A stretch of 5,868 nucleotides of DNA from assembly GCA_018899995.1 (NCBI GenBank), contig JAHIHE010000019.1, forward strand, positions 1-5,868, read 5' to 3'. Below, one piece after another: positions 5,772 through 5,868 of the stretch. The translations under genes and the position numbers were made by a program. The stretch is from Patescibacteria group bacterium (GTDB taxonomy: Bacteria; Patescibacteriota; Minisyncoccia; JAHIHE01). Position 1 is the first letter of the stretch. Each line of letters opens with the position of its first letter. Below the pieces are notes generated by a model. That model made no database searches, was not told where the DNA came from, and saw only the letters and a program-made list of their open reading frames with translations.

Positions 5772-5868
5772 TCAACTTTTTGAAATATCAATAATTTCTG
5801 CTCCAGCATAAGTTATTGATATTTTTTCTTTAGCGCTTGCATTAATCCCGAGTACTCGGGACCATGGC
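5772..5868 (-). CDS. Possible C-terminal end of a minus-strand gene running off the window
   Basis: On the minus strand a frame is open from the window edge to TGA at 5772-5774. It encodes about 31 residues ending SITYAGAEIIDISKS, which reads like ordinary protein. A gene here would converge on the kinase gene, with the terminator at 5601-5633 between them. The frame is too short to identify or to exclude chance. The same stretch forms a 12-bp hairpin and a 16-bp palindrome, which argues for non-coding DNA. Confidence 0.25.
   Translation of the reverse strand, partial: PWSRVLGINASAKEKISITYAGAEIIDISKS
5783..5830 (+). terminator. AT-rich terminator-like hairpin
   Basis: The arms aaatatcaataa (5783-5794) and ttattgatattt (5813-5824) form a perfect 12-bp stem. 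A small tgct/agca hairpin lies in the loop, and the stem is followed by tttctt. The stem is AT-only apart from two pairs, so it would be a weak terminator. No gene on the plus strand obviously needs it. Confidence 0.4.
5846..5861. repeat. Perfect 16-bp palindrome at right edge
   Basis: tcccgagtactcggga is a perfect palindrome. Its right half plus the next bases, actcgggacca, looks like the 3' end of a tRNA (acceptor strand, discriminator A, CCA). The window ends four bases later, so whether a tRNA, a tRNA fragment or a dispersed repeat is present cannot be decided. Confidence 0.5.

Overview
The window looks like a chromosomal piece from a Patescibacteria (CPR, Parcubacteria-like) bacterium. 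The main support is the RNA polymerase beta' sequence, whose wording I recognise from that group (inference from memory, not a search). The standard genetic code applies: about 1,125 beta' codons contain no in-frame TGA, and the kinase gene ends in TGA. Base composition changes sharply at about 3390. The rpoC part is moderately GC-rich with many GCG, GGC and CGC codons, while everything after it is visibly AT-rich.

Layout. (1) Positions 2-3382 hold rpoC, cut off at its 5' end by the window edge and closed by a strong intrinsic terminator (3398-3430). It carries a short in-frame GC-rich palindromic insert (1459-1510) and a basic low-complexity linker near the C terminus. (2) Positions 3518-4069 hold an ORF6N-domain protein with its own -10 box. 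This family is typical of phage and other mobile DNA. (3) Positions 4070-4625 hold no conventional gene but are dense in signals. There is a near-consensus promoter (TTGACA, 17 bp, TGtTAAGAT), a 21-codon open frame containing Pro-Pro-Thr-Thr, two hairpins with the same arm sequence (the second a terminator), and then two long inverted repeats, the last ending 13 nt before a perfect Shine-Dalgarno. (4) Positions 4626-5567 hold a divergent glutamate-5-kinase-like (ProB-like) amino acid kinase without a PUA domain, followed by an intrinsic terminator (5601-5633). (5) Positions 5634-5868 are AT-rich and hold a second terminator-like hairpin, possibly the 3' end of a gene on the minus strand, and a perfect 16-bp palindrome at the edge.

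The most interesting reading is that 4081-4287 is a ribosome-mediated transcription attenuator for the ProB-like kinase. It has the classical four-segment arrangement: segment 1 lies inside the leader reading frame just after two proline codons, segment 2 overlaps the leader stop codon, and segments 3 and 4 form the terminator. Segments 1 and 3, and segments 2 and 4, are the same sequence, so 1:2, 2:3 and 3:4 pairings are all possible. This is inferred from sequence geometry. Its weak points are the lack of a visible Shine-Dalgarno for the leader and the roughly 340 nt between terminator and kinase. The simpler alternative is a tandem terminator behind the ORF6N gene, or a stand-alone small RNA.
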